From an uncultured Paracoccaceae bacterium (GTDB taxonomy: Bacteria > Pseudomonadota > Alphaproteobacteria > Rhodobacterales > Rhodobacteraceae): a stretch of DNA of 64,000 nucleotides. Location: contig CAMFGW010000007.1 of assembly GCA_945952025.1 (NCBI GenBank), positions 1-64,000 of the forward strand. Reading direction: 5' to 3'. Shown here piece by piece: positions 10,892-19,961 of this stretch. The notes under the pieces are model-generated. The model searched no databases and was not told the origin of the DNA. It worked only from the letters and a program-made list of their open reading frames with translations. Position 1 is the stretch's first letter. The number at the start of each line of letters is the position of its first letter. The translations under genes were made by a program, and so were the position numbers.

Positions 10892-10965
10892 GCGGGTGTA
10901 GCTCAATGGTAGAGCAGCAGCCTTCCAAGCTGAATACGTGGGTTCGATTCCCATCACCCGCTCCA
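10892..10965 (+). tRNA. tRNA-Gly (anticodon TCC)
   Basis: 74 nt including encoded CCA. The acceptor arms GCGGGTG / CACCCGC pair perfectly, the D arm is GCTC-AATGGTA-GAGC, the anticodon loop is CTTCCAA (anticodon TCC, reads GGA/GGG), and the T arm contains GGTTCGATTCC. The discriminator base is T. The outermost anticodon-stem pair is a G/A mismatch, which does not disturb the fold. Confidence 0.97.
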
Positions 10966-10980
10966 CCGGCATCGCGGACG

Positions 10981-12132
10981 TCAGGCCCTGCGGACCATCC
11001 CGCCAAGGACCGAGATCAGCCTCTCGACGCCGCTCGCCCGGGTCATCACGCCCGGCGACAGGCGCAGCGTCCGGCTGCGGGCGTCGGCCGCCAGCCCCTC
11101 TTCCCGAAGGCCCGCGACCGCGTCCGGGCCCGGCAGCCCCTCTGGCAGTTCAACCATGACCGACCCGCCGCGCTGCGCGGGGTCGCGGGGCGAGACGAAG
11201 CGCAGCCCCATCTCGGCCGCGCCCTCCTCGATCATCGCCGACAGCCGCCGGTTGTTGTCGAGGATCGCGCCATGGTCCTGGCCCGCATGCCAGTCCATCG
11301 CCGGCGCGCTCACCGCGGCCGCGATCACGCCGGGCGTGCCGTGGTCGAAACGGCGGATGTCGGGCGCGTAGGAGAAGCGATCGAAGTCCCAGTTGAACGG
11401 ATCGGGCTGGCTGAACCAGCCGCAGAGCGTCGGGTTCGATTTGGCGATCAGTTCGGGTGCCACGTAAAGCATCCCCGCACCCGGCGTGCCGCACATCCAC
11501 TTGAGGCTGGTCGTCAGGCAGAAGTCGATCGCGGGCGAGCTCACGTCGAAGGGCAGCAGGCCACCCCCTTGCGTGATGTCCACGCCGATGAGGCTGCCCT
11601 GCGCGCGCCCGTGGGCGATCAGGGGCGAAAGCGAGCTGCGATGGGACGAGGTCGACGAAACCCAGGTCAGAAGCGCAAGGCCGACCTCCGGCCCCCAGGC
11701 GTCGCGCAGGTCCTCGTCCTCGACCCAGGTGGCGCCGGGCCTGAGGGGGACCGTGACAAGCTGGAACCCGCGCGGCTCGGCCAGCGCCTGCAGAAGGAAA
11801 TGGACCGACGGAAAGCAATCGCCCGCGACCAGCACCTGGCGCCCGCGCAAGGCCGCGTCCGGCAGGCCGCCGATCAGCGCGCCAAGGCCGGCCGTCACGC
11901 TTTCGCAGGTGGTGACCGTGCCCGGCTGCGCCTTCAGAAGCGCGGTCCAGCGGTCAAGGAAGCGCGCGCGCATGCCAAGGGCCACGGGCCACTGCCCGTC
12001 ATCGGCGCGCCCCCAGCTTGCGGCAAAGACATCCATCGCGCGGCGCAGGTCATCCGCCTTGCCGGCATATTGTCCGATCGAATGATAAAGGAAATAGCCG
12101 CTGCCGTCCGGGCCCTGGGTGTCCGCCGCCAT
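10981..12132 (-). CDS. Kynureninase-like PLP enzyme (class V aminotransferase fold)
   Basis: 383 residues from an ATG preceded by GGAGG at ideal spacing. The PLP-enzyme signatures are a metal-free cofactor pocket with [14 protein letters not shown] near residue 195 and the Schiff-base lysine in [18 protein letters not shown] near residue 225; the C-terminal part RTLRLSPG is also typical of kynureninases. Kynureninase cleaves kynurenine or hydroxykynurenine to anthranilate types plus alanine, but specificity cannot be read from the sequence and a related class V lyase is possible. It is transcribed divergently from a crotonase gene over a 109-bp gap with a strong inverted repeat, suggesting common control. 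Confidence 0.75.
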   Translation of the reverse strand: MAADTQGPDGSGYFLYHSIGQYAGKADDLRRAMDVFAASWGRADDGQWPVALGMRARFLDRWTALLKAQPGTVTTCESVTAGLGALIGGLPDAALRGRQVLVAGDCFPSVHFLLQALAEPRGFQLVTVPLRPGATWVEDEDLRDAWGPEVGLALLTWVSSTSSHRSSLSPLIAHGRAQGSLIGVDITQGGGLLPFDVSSPAIDFCLTTSLKWMCGTPGAGMLYVAPELIAKSNPTLCGWFSQPDPFNWDFDRFSYAPDIRRFDHGTPGVIAAAVSAPAMDWHAGQDHGAILDNNRRLSAMIEEGAAEMGLRFVSPRDPAQRGGSVMVELPEGLPGPDAVAGLREEGLAADARSRTLRLSPGVMTRASGVERLISVLGGMVRRA

Positions 12133-12167
12133 CGCGACCTCCTTTGAGTTCCTGTCAAACCTAACGC

Positions 12168-12187
12168 TTGCCAGCCACCGCTGGCAA
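12168..12187. promoter_or_regulatory. Inverted repeat in the divergent kynureninase-like/crotonase promoter
   Basis: TTGCCAGCCACCGCTGGCAA has perfect 8-bp arms around CACC. CCTAAC (12160-12165) and GTTAGG (12208-12213) flank it, and CTGTCA is directly repeated (12152-12157, 12201-12206). It sits between two divergent starts, the expected place for an operator. The cognate regulator is not in the neighbourhood. Confidence 0.55.
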
Positions 12188-12241
12188 TCGCACGGGCGCT
12201 CTGTCAGGTTAGGCTCATACCCCCCAAAGACCGGAGGTTCC

Positions 12242-13060
12242 ATGACCGATCTGCCCCCGCCGCTGGCGTCCCTGTCGCTGGCGAACCTTGCGCTGTCGCT
12301 CGATGACCGCGGCATCGCGACCCTGAGCCTGAACCGCCCGCAGAAGCGCAACGCGCTTGACGCGGCGACGGTGGGGGAACTGATCCGCGCCTTCACCGCC
12401 TTCCCCGAGGCGGGCGTCCGCGCCGTCATCCTGCGCGCCGAGGGGCCACATTTCTGCGCTGGCCTTGACCTCGTGGAACACCACGGCGCCGACCGCAGCC
12501 CGGCCGAATTCTGGCAGCTGTGCCTGCGCTGGCACGAGGCGTTCAACCGCATGGAATATGGCGGCATCCCGGTCATCGCCGCCTTGAAGGGCGCGGTCGT
12601 CGGCGGCGGGCTTGAACTCGCCTCCGCCGCCCATATCCGCGTTGCCGACGCCTCGACCTACTTCGCGCTGCCCGAAGGCTCGCGCGGGCTCTTCACCGGC
12701 GGCGGCGCCACGATCCGGGTCGCGGACCTTGTCGGCAAGGCGCGGATGATCGACATGATGCTGACGGGGCGCATCTATCGCGGCGCCGAGGCGGTCGAGG
12801 TCGGCCTTGCGCAATATCTGGTCGAGGACAGCGAGGCCAAGGCGCGCGAGCTGGCCGAGGCGACGGCCGCGAACCTGCCGCTCACGAACTTCGCCATCTG
12901 TTCGGCAATCAGCCACATGCAGAACATGTCCGCGCTCGACGCGGCCTATGCCGAGGCGACGGTGGCCGGGATCGTGAACACCCAGCCCGACGCCCGCGCG
13001 CGGCTCAAGGCCTTTGCCGACGGCACCGGGCCGCGGATCAAGCCGGGGCAGGGGGCGTGA
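12242..13060 (+). CDS. Enoyl-CoA hydratase/isomerase family protein (crotonase)
   Basis: 272 residues, GGAGG before the ATG. The first crotonase oxyanion-hole block [12 protein letters not shown] is near residue 75, and the second, [20 protein letters not shown], is near residue 120, with the [14 protein letters not shown] segment around the active site. The crotonase superfamily catalyses hydration, isomerisation or lyase reactions on acyl-CoA thioesters; the substrate is not readable here. The downstream DMT transporter overlaps it by 4 bp, so the two are co-transcribed, opposite a kynureninase-like gene. Confidence 0.88.
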   Translation: MTDLPPPLASLSLANLALSLDDRGIATLSLNRPQKRNALDAATVGELIRAFTAFPEAGVRAVILRAEGPHFCAGLDLVEHHGADRSPAEFWQLCLRWHEAFNRMEYGGIPVIAALKGAVVGGGLELASAAHIRVADASTYFALPEGSRGLFTGGGATIRVADLVGKARMIDMMLTGRIYRGAEAVEVGLAQYLVEDSEAKARELAEATAANLPLTNFAICSAISHMQNMSALDAAYAEATVAGIVNTQPDARARLKAFADGTGPRIKPGQGA

Positions 13061-14052
13061 GCGCGCCGGAGGTGTCTCCAGAGGCGGCCCCAGAGGCGCC
13101 CCCGGATGCATCCCGAGTGGCGCCACAGGACGCACGCATCGCCATCCCCCTGCGCGGGATCGCGCTGAAGCTCGTCTCGGTCGGCGTATTCATGGCCATG
13201 GCCGCGCTCATCAAGATCGTGGCGCCGACCGTCCCGGCGGGCGAGGTGGTCTTCTTCCGCTCGGCCTTCGCGGTCCCGGTGATCCTTGTCTGGCTGATGG
13301 CGACCCACAGTCTGCGCGTCGGGATCGAGACGCACAATTACATGGGCCACTTCTGGCGCGGCCTGGCCGGGACGACCGCCATGGGCTTCGCCTTCTTCGG
13401 TTACGGCCTTCTGCCCCTGCCAGAAGTCACGGCGCTTGGCTTTGCCGCGCCGATCCTGACCGTGATCTTCGCCGCCATGTTTCTGGGCGAAGAGGTGCGC
13501 GCCTTCCGCCTGATCGCCGTGGCGATCGGCATGGCTGGCGTCCTCATCATCCTGTCGCCCCGCCTTGGCGCCCTGCCGGCGGCGGATGCGGGCAGCCGCG
13601 AGGCGCTTGGCGCGGTGTCGGTCCTGACCGGCGCGGTCTTTGCCGCCCTTGCGCAGGTCTTCGTCCGAAAGCTGGTCTCGAACGAGCGCACCAGCGCCAT
13701 CGTCTTCTATTTCTCGATCAACTCGGCGCTTCTGTCGCTCGTCACCCTGCCGATGGGCTGGGTCTGGCCCGATGGCGCGACCTTCGGGCTTCTGGTCCTC
13801 TGCGGGCTCATGGGCGGGGTCGGCCAGATCTTCCTGACCGCCTGCTACCGCTATGCCGATGCCTCGGTCGTGGCGCCCTTCGACTATGCCGCGATGGTCC
13901 TGTCGATCGTCATCGGTTACGTCGGCTTCGGCGAGGTGCCGAGCAGCCGGGTCCTGCTTGGCGCCTGCGTGGTGATCGCGGCCGGCATCCTCATCATCTG
14001 GCGCGAGCGGCAACTCGGGCTCGAACGCGCGCGGGCCAGCCGGGCGCTCTAG
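13057..14052 (+). CDS. DMT superfamily transporter (EamA)
   Basis: 331 residues, GTG start in a 4-bp overlap with the crotonase stop. After a Pro/Ala/Glu-rich cytoplasmic leader of about 28 residues there are ten membrane helices in two EamA repeats (starting near [17 protein letters not shown] and [17 protein letters not shown]). Members are drug/metabolite exporters of the inner membrane. The substrate is unknown; position suggests export of a product or intermediate of the neighbouring acyl-CoA or tryptophan-type reaction. Intact. Confidence 0.88.
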   Translation: MSAPEVSPEAAPEAPPDASRVAPQDARIAIPLRGIALKLVSVGVFMAMAALIKIVAPTVPAGEVVFFRSAFAVPVILVWLMATHSLRVGIETHNYMGHFWRGLAGTTAMGFAFFGYGLLPLPEVTALGFAAPILTVIFAAMFLGEEVRAFRLIAVAIGMAGVLIILSPRLGALPAADAGSREALGAVSVLTGAVFAALAQVFVRKLVSNERTSAIVFYFSINSALLSLVTLPMGWVWPDGATFGLLVLCGLMGGVGQIFLTACYRYADASVVAPFDYAAMVLSIVIGYVGFGEVPSSRVLLGACVVIAAGILIIWRERQLGLERARASRAL

Positions 14053-14264
14053 CGCAGCAGGACGCCGACGACGACCATCATCAGCCCGATGGCCGAAACG
14101 AAGAGCGCAGCCATGTTGACCGCCACGACCCGCTGGAGCCGCGCCTTCAGCTCTTCATCCCGCAGGCCCGCGGCGCGCGCCCGCGCGACGGTCGCGATGC
14201 ACCAGATCAGGCCCACGAGCCCAAGGACCGTCACGGCCGCCCCAATCCAGATCATGTAGCCCAT
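14049..14264 (-). CDS. Small two-helix membrane protein of unknown function
   Basis: 71 residues from the ATG giving MGYMIWIGAAVTVLG, preceded by GAGGG. Two membrane helices (MIWIGAAVTVLGLVGLIWCIATV and VVAVNMAALFVSAIGLMMVVVGVLL) are joined by a charged loop ARAAGLRDEELKARLQR. It converges with the DMT gene and the two stops overlap by 4 bp. I do not recognise a functional family. Confidence 0.75.
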   Translation of the reverse strand: MGYMIWIGAAVTVLGLVGLIWCIATVARARAAGLRDEELKARLQRVVAVNMAALFVSAIGLMMVVVGVLLR

Positions 14265-14296
14265 CGGACCCTCCCGTTTGGGCCCCCCTAGCGGCA

Positions 14297-14349
14297 TGTC
14301 CCCGCCGGGGCAAGTCCCCCGGCCCCCCCCAGGGGGGGCAAGTCCCCCG
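14297..14349. repeat. GC-rich direct repeat / hairpins upstream of gapR
   Basis: GGGGCAAGTCCCCCG occurs at 14307-14321 and again at 14335-14349, with runs of C and G between them that pair strongly. It lies in the divergent gap between the small membrane gene and gapR. Could be structured 5' RNA or replication-slippage debris. Confidence 0.6.
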
Positions 14350-14418
14350 ACCGCGATCCCCCTTGATCGCCCCCGCGCCGCCGACTAGTCATCGCCCGAC
14401 TTCGAAAAGGAACCCGCC

Positions 14419-14676
14419 ATGACCGACACGACTGCCGACGCCTATTCCGTGACCGCCGCCGAGCTCCGCCAGTACATCGAGCAGTTCGAGCAGCTCGAGG
14501 CGGAAAAGAAGGACCTTGCCGAGCGGCAGAAGGAGTTGATGGCCGATGCCAAGGGGCGCGGCTACGACACCAAGGTCCTCCGCAAGATCATCGCGCTCAG
14601 GAAGCGCGACAAGGACGACATCGCCGAGGAAGAGGCGGTGCTGGAAATGTACAAGGCCGCACTCGGCATGGCCTGA
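14419..14676 (+). CDS. gapR: DUF2312 nucleoid-associated protein GapR
   Basis: 85 residues, nearly all helical and charged, starting the DUF2312 domain at AAELRQYIEQFEQLEAEKKD with the conserved GYDTKVLRKIIALRK core near residue 48. Caulobacter GapR is an essential alphaproteobacterial protein that encircles overtwisted DNA ahead of forks and transcription and stimulates topoisomerases. AAAAGGA precedes the ATG. Monocistronic, intact. Confidence 0.93.
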   Translation: MTDTTADAYSVTAAELRQYIEQFEQLEAEKKDLAERQKELMADAKGRGYDTKVLRKIIALRKRDKDDIAEEEAVLEMYKAALGMA

Positions 14677-14726
14677 ACTGTGGGCCTGAGCCGGGCCGTG
14701 ACCGCCCGCGGGGCGCGCCCCGGCCG

Positions 14727-15620
14727 TCAGGCCGGGACCGCCACCGGCGCGGTCAGGAACCGCACGTCGCCTCGCGCGGCCAGCGCCGCGCAGTCGGCTT
14801 CGTAAGTCCGGGTCATCTTAGTCACCGCCGCCTCGGTCCAGCCGGGATAGTCGAGCGCCTGTTCGACCAGCGCGGGGTTTGCGTTCCGCGCGAGCGCGTC
14901 CGTCAGCCGCTCGGTCCGCTCGACCCCGTCGCGCGGCGGCGTCTCGCGGAAGCTGCGCGCCAGCGCCTCGGTACCCGTGTCGGTCAGAAGCGTCAGCGCC
15001 ATGTCGGCATCGCCCTCAAGCGGCATGGTGTCGGGCAGCCCGACCAGATCGCGCAGGATCTCGGGCCAGAGGACTGCCGCATCCTCGTGACACCAGAGCG
15101 TCAGGTCGATGTCGGGGTTCTTTTCAAGGATCGCCTCGACCAGCGGGCGCCAGCGCAGGATCTTGGGCGCGATCCCGGCCATCAGCGCAGTGTAGTCGGC
15201 GGCGACATTGCGGGCCAGAAGCCCCCAGATCATCAGCGCCGGATGCAGCATCGCGATCTGGAAACGGCAATGATGGTCGGGGAAAAGGCCGCGCATGGCC
15301 GCGATCCGGTCCGGCGCCATCGGGTAGAGCCCGGCAGGTGACAGGACCTTTGGCGGCAGGCAGATCAGGTTTTCATGGAACAGGATGACCCGCTCGGCGT
15401 CATCGGTTTCGGTCATGCCGTCCAGAAGCAGCGACTGCACCTCGGCGCTGGCCGTGGCGCCATGCAGGATGCCGATCGTCTCGCGCAGAAGGACGCGGTA
15501 GCTGCGCGGCCCGGGTATTTCGACCCGCCCGTCGGCAAAGGCGCCACGGCTGCGCAGGAGCGAGCGCATGAGCTTCCCGTCATCGGTGCAGTGCGCGCCG
15601 AGATGAAACATGATGTCCAT
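14727..15620 (-). CDS. Uncharacterised protein, sulfotransferase-like N-terminus
   Basis: 297 residues from an ATG with GGGAG in front. The opening MDIMFHLGAHCTDDGKLMRSLL is placed like the PAPS-binding loop of sulfotransferases (HIGxHKTGTT type) but the Lys/Thr residues that bind phosphosulfate are replaced, so I do not call it an enzyme. The rest (CHEDAAVLWPEILRDLVGL in the middle, PGWTEAAVTKMTRTYEADCAAL near the end) resembles proteins of unknown role seen in Rhodobacterales. Monocistronic, upstream of and on the same strand as nothing obviously related. Confidence 0.7.
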   Translation of the reverse strand: MDIMFHLGAHCTDDGKLMRSLLRSRGAFADGRVEIPGPRSYRVLLRETIGILHGATASAEVQSLLLDGMTETDDAERVILFHENLICLPPKVLSPAGLYPMAPDRIAAMRGLFPDHHCRFQIAMLHPALMIWGLLARNVAADYTALMAGIAPKILRWRPLVEAILEKNPDIDLTLWCHEDAAVLWPEILRDLVGLPDTMPLEGDADMALTLLTDTGTEALARSFRETPPRDGVERTERLTDALARNANPALVEQALDYPGWTEAAVTKMTRTYEADCAALAARGDVRFLTAPVAVPA

Positions 15621-15775
15621 GACTGCTCCCGTCCCCGCCTCTGCCCCGCCCGAGTCTCTGCCCGTTTGGTCCGGGCCTTGATAGGCTCTAGGCCGAAAGT
15701 CTCCGTTTTGGCAACAATCTTGGTGGGGGAGCGGGTGCCTCGGTCGCCGGCCCGGCTGCCGGCCGGGCCGCTGTA

Positions 15776-16888
15776 TCAGTCGCTGTCTTCGACACCCGGC
15801 CGCCGGGGCAGGGCCTGCCCGTCCGCATCGAAGAGATGGCAGTCCCTCGCGCGGAAATTCACGTCGAGCGGGCGGTCGTCGTGAACGGGGCGAGAGCCGG
15901 GCAGGACGAAGCAGAAGGTGGGCTCCATCCCCTCGACCGTCGCATAGCCGATGGTGTGCTGGCCCAGCTGCTCGACCACCGTCGGCGTCAGATTCAGCCG
16001 CAAGTCGCGGCCATCGCCAAGGTGGATATGCTCGGGCCGGATGCCAAGCGACAGGGCTGCGCCCTCGATCCCCGTGCGGGGGGGCGCGACGGGCACGGTC
16101 AGGCGCTGGCCAAGGCAGTCGACGGTCACGCCCTCTGGCCCGGACTTGACGCCGGTCGCGGGCAGGATGTTCATCCGCGGATTGCCGATGAAGCCCGCCA
16201 CGAACAGGTTTTCGGGCCGGTGATAAAGCTCGAGCGGCGCGCCCACCTGGGCAATGTTGCCGAAGTTCAGGACCACGATCCGGTCGGCCATGGTCATGGC
16301 CTCGATCTGGTCGTGGGTGACATAGATCATTGTCGCGCCCAACTGCTTGTGCAGCCGCGTGAGTTCGATCCGCATGTCGGCGCGCAGGGCGGCGTCAAGG
16401 TTCGACAGGGGCTCGTCGAACAGGAAGATCTTCGGCTCGCGCACGATCGCCCGGCCGATGGCCACGCGCTGCCGCTGGCCGCCGGAAAGCTGGCCGGGCT
16501 TTTGCTGAAGCCGGTTTTCCAGGTGCAGGATATCGGCCGCCGCCTGGACCTTGCGCTTCAGCACATCCTCGGGCGCCTTCTCGACCCTGAGGGGGAAGGC
16601 GATGTTCTCGAAGACGCTCATGTGGGGGTAAAGCGCATAGCTCTGGAACACCATGGCGATGCCGCGCTTGACCGGCGGCAGGTCGTTGACCCGTTCGCCG
16701 TTGATCAAGATGTCGCCGGCGCTGGTGTGCTCCAGCCCCGCGATCATCCGCAGAAGCGTGGACTTGCCGCAGCCCGACGGGCCGACGAACACCACGAATT
16801 CGCCTTCCTGAACGTCAAGGTCCACGCCTTTCACAACTTCGATGCTGCCGAAGGTCTTGACGACCCTTTTCAGGGAAAGCTGTCCCAA
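15776..16888 (-). CDS. Sugar ABC transporter ATP-binding protein (MalK/UgpC type)
   Basis: 370 residues. Walker A is [16 protein letters not shown] near residue 34, the Q-loop is [11 protein letters not shown], the signature is [14 protein letters not shown] near residue 135, and Walker B is [16 protein letters not shown]; a C-terminal OB/TOBE domain follows ([20 protein letters not shown]). This MalK subfamily powers carbohydrate importers. It is the last gene of the operon oxidoreductase-permease-permease-binding protein-ATPase and is separated from the binding-protein gene by a strong hairpin. Confidence 0.93.
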   Translation of the reverse strand: MGQLSLKRVVKTFGSIEVVKGVDLDVQEGEFVVFVGPSGCGKSTLLRMIAGLEHTSAGDILINGERVNDLPPVKRGIAMVFQSYALYPHMSVFENIAFPLRVEKAPEDVLKRKVQAAADILHLENRLQQKPGQLSGGQRQRVAIGRAIVREPKIFLFDEPLSNLDAALRADMRIELTRLHKQLGATMIYVTHDQIEAMTMADRIVVLNFGNIAQVGAPLELYHRPENLFVAGFIGNPRMNILPATGVKSGPEGVTVDCLGQRLTVPVAPPRTGIEGAALSLGIRPEHIHLGDGRDLRLNLTPTVVEQLGQHTIGYATVEGMEPTFCFVLPGSRPVHDDRPLDVNFRARDCHLFDADGQALPRRPGVEDSD

Positions 16889-16911
16889 GGCGGATCTCCT
16901 TGCAAGGAAAT

Positions 16912-16941
16912 GCCCGGCCGGGTGTCAGAACCCGGCCGGGC
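16912..16941 (-). other. Intercistronic hairpin between binding protein and ATPase genes
   Basis: Perfect 12-bp arms GCCCGGCCGGGT and ACCCGGCCGGGC with a 6-nt loop lie just after the binding-protein stop. On the coding (minus) strand they are followed by ATTTCC, not a full T-run. Such hairpins often stabilise the upstream binding-protein message or partly terminate transcription, raising its amount relative to the ATPase. Confidence 0.7.
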
Positions 16942-16949
16942 AAGGGGAG

Positions 16950-18167
16950 TTACTTGTATTCTTCCAGCGCCGCAGCGGCCTTTTTCAGTGCCGCGTCCGG
17001 TTCAGCCTTGCCGGTGACGACCGACTGGACCATCTCGATCATCACGTTCTGGAAGCCCTTGTAGTCGGTGAAGAGCGGCTCGGGCCCGCCCGAGGCGATG
17101 CCGTCGATGAACGGCTTCCAGTAGGGGGCGTCGGCCACCATCTTGTCGACCGCAGGCGACGGGCGCAGCGGCGTCAGACCGGCGGCGCCGCCACCCTCGT
17201 AGGCTTCCTGGACCGGGGCCGAGGTGATGTACTTGGCGAACTCGACCGCCTTGTCCTCGACGCCCGAGCCCTTGAACACCGCAAGGCTGTCGGTGATTAG
17301 CAGCGTGCCCTTGCCCTTGGCGTCGGGACCGAGCGGCAGGTCGGAAACGCCCCAATTGATCTTGGTGTCCTTGAGCTTGAAGGCCGCGCCGACCGAGCCC
17401 TGGATCATAGCCACCTTGCCATCAAGGAAGATGGCCCGGACCTCGTTCTGTTCGTAGGCCGTCGGGCCTTCCTCGGAATAGGGGGTGATGTCCTTGTAGG
17501 CCTTAAGGGCCGCAAGGACCTGCGGGCTGTCGAGCTTGATGTTGCCGTCGGCGTCAATGACCTCGCCGTTGTTGGTATACACCCAGTGCAGGAACTGGTG
17601 CATGGTGTTGTCGAAGGTCTTGGCCGGCAGGCCATAGCCGGGGATGCCGGTCTTTTCCTTGATGATCTTGGCATCCTCGATCTCTTCCGCCCAGGTGGTC
17701 GGCGGCTTCTCGGGGTCAAGGCCGGCCTGCTTGAACAGGTCCTTGTTCCAGTAAAGCGCCTTGGTCGAGAAGGCGATCGGCACGCCCCACTGGGTGCCGC
17801 CCGAGGTGACGGTGTTGACGATTCCCGGGTAGTAGCTGGCCTTTTCCGCGTCGGTCATCGGGACAGGAACGATCATGTCGTTCTGGGCGAATTCCTTCAG
17901 CGTGCGCGAGCCGACATAGGCGATGCCAGCGGGCGAGCCGGCGGCGGCGAGCGTCGTCGCCTTGTCCTGGCACTGTTCCCAGCCCACCACCTCGACCACG
18001 ACCTTGTTGTCGGGATTCTTCGCGTCCCATTCCTGGATCGCCTTTTCATGCACCGGGTCGATCTTGTCGCCGCAGTAGATCCAGCTGATGTCCTTGGCCA
18101 TGGCCGGCAGCGCGGTGGTGCAGACCAGCGCCATGCCGATCAGTCCCTTGCGGATGAGTGTCGTCAC
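16950..18167 (-). CDS. Extracellular sugar-binding protein of an ABC importer
   Basis: 405 residues from a GTG start with GGGAG 8 nt upstream. A Sec signal peptide (RKGLIGMALVCTTALPAMA) is followed by a mature family-1 solute-binding protein: an N-terminal strand ISWIYCGDKIDPVHEKAIQEW, the hinge block GGTQWGVPIAFSTKALYWNKDLF near residue 130, and a C-terminal lobe. It captures a carbohydrate in the periplasm for the two permeases encoded just upstream. Clustering with nagA, nagB and hexosaminidase suggests GlcNAc or GlcNAc oligosaccharides, or another amino sugar. Confidence 0.93.
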   Translation of the reverse strand: MTTLIRKGLIGMALVCTTALPAMAKDISWIYCGDKIDPVHEKAIQEWDAKNPDNKVVVEVVGWEQCQDKATTLAAAGSPAGIAYVGSRTLKEFAQNDMIVPVPMTDAEKASYYPGIVNTVTSGGTQWGVPIAFSTKALYWNKDLFKQAGLDPEKPPTTWAEEIEDAKIIKEKTGIPGYGLPAKTFDNTMHQFLHWVYTNNGEVIDADGNIKLDSPQVLAALKAYKDITPYSEEGPTAYEQNEVRAIFLDGKVAMIQGSVGAAFKLKDTKINWGVSDLPLGPDAKGKGTLLITDSLAVFKGSGVEDKAVEFAKYITSAPVQEAYEGGGAAGLTPLRPSPAVDKMVADAPYWKPFIDGIASGGPEPLFTDYKGFQNVMIEMVQSVVTGKAEPDAALKKAAAALEEYK

Positions 18168-18196
18168 GTCTTTTACTCCCTGTTGTGGATCGGTTC

Positions 18197-19066
18197 TTAC
18201 TTTACTGCGCCGGCGGTCAGCCCGCCGACGAGATAGCGTTGCAGGAAAAAGATGATGATCAGCGCCGGCGTGATGCCCACGAAGGACGCTGCCATCAACT
18301 CGTTCCAGATCACCTCCTGCCTGCCGAAATAGGCGAAGAGCCCGACCGGCAGCGGCATGTATTCGGTCTTGGAGTTGAAGCTCAGCGCGAATACGAACTG
18401 CTGGGCATAGGCGCCGATGAAGGTGGTGATGGCGACGACGATGATGCCGGGGCTGGCGATGGGCAGGATCACCCGGCGGAAGGTGTAGAACTGGCTGGCG
18501 CCGTCCATGTAGGCGGCCTCGTTCAGTTCCAGCGGAATGCGCTTCATGTAGGTGCGCAGAAGCCAGATGGCCGAGGGAATCAGGAAGGCCACGCCCGGCA
18601 CGATCATGGCGAAGTAGGTATTCAGCAGCCCGAGTGTCCGCATCAGCCGGAAAAGCGGGATCAGAAGCACCGCGCCTGAAAACATGCTGATCGCCAGGAA
18701 GCCGCCAAGGACCAGCCCCATGCCCTGGTAGTTGAACCGGGCAAAGGCATAGGCCGCCGGAACCACCAGCAGAAGCACGATCACCGTCGCCACGGTCGAG
18801 ATCAGGAACGAGTTGAAGATGTAGCGCCCGAAACCCGGCACCGAATCCCACATGGTGAAATAGGCGTCGAAACTGCCGTTTTCCGGCCAGAAGGTGTAGG
18901 GCGACGAGAAGAGCTGGGCGAGTGGCTTCAGGCTGACGAGGAACCCCTCGATGAAGGGCGACAGCATGAAGAAGAGGAAGGCCGCGATGCCGGCATAGAT
19001 CGCCACGATCTCCCACCAGCTGTAGCGGTCGATCATCGCGGTGTTTTCTTTGCGAAAGAGCGCCAT
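18197..19066 (-). CDS. Carbohydrate ABC permease (MalG/UgpE type)
   Basis: 289 residues, six membrane helices. The ATPase-contacting EAA loop appears as ELNEAAYMDGASQFYTFRRVILPIASPG near residue 180, as in the MalG subfamily. It lies 10 bp downstream of the partner permease and is in the same operon. Inner membrane channel subunit for the binding protein encoded next. Confidence 0.93.
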   Translation of the reverse strand: MALFRKENTAMIDRYSWWEIVAIYAGIAAFLFFMLSPFIEGFLVSLKPLAQLFSSPYTFWPENGSFDAYFTMWDSVPGFGRYIFNSFLISTVATVIVLLLVVPAAYAFARFNYQGMGLVLGGFLAISMFSGAVLLIPLFRLMRTLGLLNTYFAMIVPGVAFLIPSAIWLLRTYMKRIPLELNEAAYMDGASQFYTFRRVILPIASPGIIVVAITTFIGAYAQQFVFALSFNSKTEYMPLPVGLFAYFGRQEVIWNELMAASFVGITPALIIIFFLQRYLVGGLTAGAVK

Positions 19067-19076
19067 GGTCCCCTCC

Positions 19077-19961
19077 TCAGGCGTTGTCCGCGGCAGCGAG
19101 CCGCCGGGTGACGCGGAAATAGGCGAGGCAGAACAAGGACAGGAAGATGCAGATCACCACGGCCCGCGCGGCGCCCTCGCCGTATTTCTTCGAGCCGATG
19201 GCGGTCTGGTAGGTGTCGATGATCATGGTCGTGGTTTCGCCCGACGGGCCGCCGCGTGTCAGGATCCAGATGATGTCGAACGAGTTGAAGGTGGCGATCA
19301 GCGACAGCATCGACATGGTGATGATCGCCGGCGCCATCAGCGGCAGGGTGATGCGGCGAAAGCGCATCCAGCGGCTGGCGCCGTCGGTCCAGGCCGCCTC
19401 GTAAAGGTCCTTCGGGATCGACTGGATCGCGGCCAGGAAATAGATCGTCACCATCGGCACGCCGATCCAGACATCGGTGAAGATCGTCGCCCAGTAGGCA
19501 GTGTTGCCATAGGCGAGGAAAGCCACCGGCCCGTCAACCAGACCGAAGCGTTGCAGAAGCCCGGAAATCATCCCGAACTGGCCGTTATACATCCAGCCCC
19601 ACATGAAGATGCCGATCGCCATCGGCACGATCCAGGGCGGCATGGTCAGGATGCGGAAGAGGTGCCGCCCGGGCACGGCGGCATTCAGAAGGACCGCGCC
19701 GCAGGTGCCGATGATCATCTTCAGAAGCACCGAAAAGAAGGTCCAGGTGAAGGTGCGGACGATGACCTCGAAGAAGGTGGCGTTGTAGATCTTGGTGTAG
19801 TTCCGCCAGCCGACGTAGTCCGTGACCTTCTTCAGCGATGCGTCGGTGAAGGACAGGCGCACCGTCTCGACCAGGGGCCAGGCCACGATCACCAGCACAT
19901 AGAGAAGTGCGGGTGCCAGAAGCATCCAGGCAAAGATCAATGTGGTGCGCGAGCGGTCCAT
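19077..19961 (-). CDS. Carbohydrate ABC permease (MalF/UgpA type)
   Basis: 294 residues with six helices, starting with a basic N-terminus and SRTTLIFAWMLLAPALLYVLV. The EAA loop is DLYEAAWTDGASRWMRFRRITLPLM near residue 185. It pairs with the MalG-type permease that follows. The start overlaps the stop of the oxidoreductase gene by one base, so the importer is translated together with that enzyme. Confidence 0.93.
   Translation of the reverse strand: MDRSRTTLIFAWMLLAPALLYVLVIVAWPLVETVRLSFTDASLKKVTDYVGWRNYTKIYNATFFEVIVRTFTWTFFSVLLKMIIGTCGAVLLNAAVPGRHLFRILTMPPWIVPMAIGIFMWGWMYNGQFGMISGLLQRFGLVDGPVAFLAYGNTAYWATIFTDVWIGVPMVTIYFLAAIQSIPKDLYEAAWTDGASRWMRFRRITLPLMAPAIITMSMLSLIATFNSFDIIWILTRGGPSGETTTMIIDTYQTAIGSKKYGEGAARAVVICIFLSLFCLAYFRVTRRLAAADNA

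Noticed and set aside
10892-10965. tRNA-Gly as an integrative-element attachment site
   Set aside because: No integrase gene, no repeat of the tRNA 3' end and no foreign cargo follow it; the downstream genes look native.
14727-15620. Functional sulfotransferase
   Set aside because: The N-terminal loop position is right, but the Lys/Ser/Thr residues that bind the PAPS phosphate are replaced, so only a fold resemblance is claimed.
15749-15769. GGCCCGGC/GCCGGGCC hairpin after the ABC ATPase gene as a terminator
   Set aside because: The stem is good but no T-run follows on the minus strand; it may aid 3' stability, which I cannot support further.
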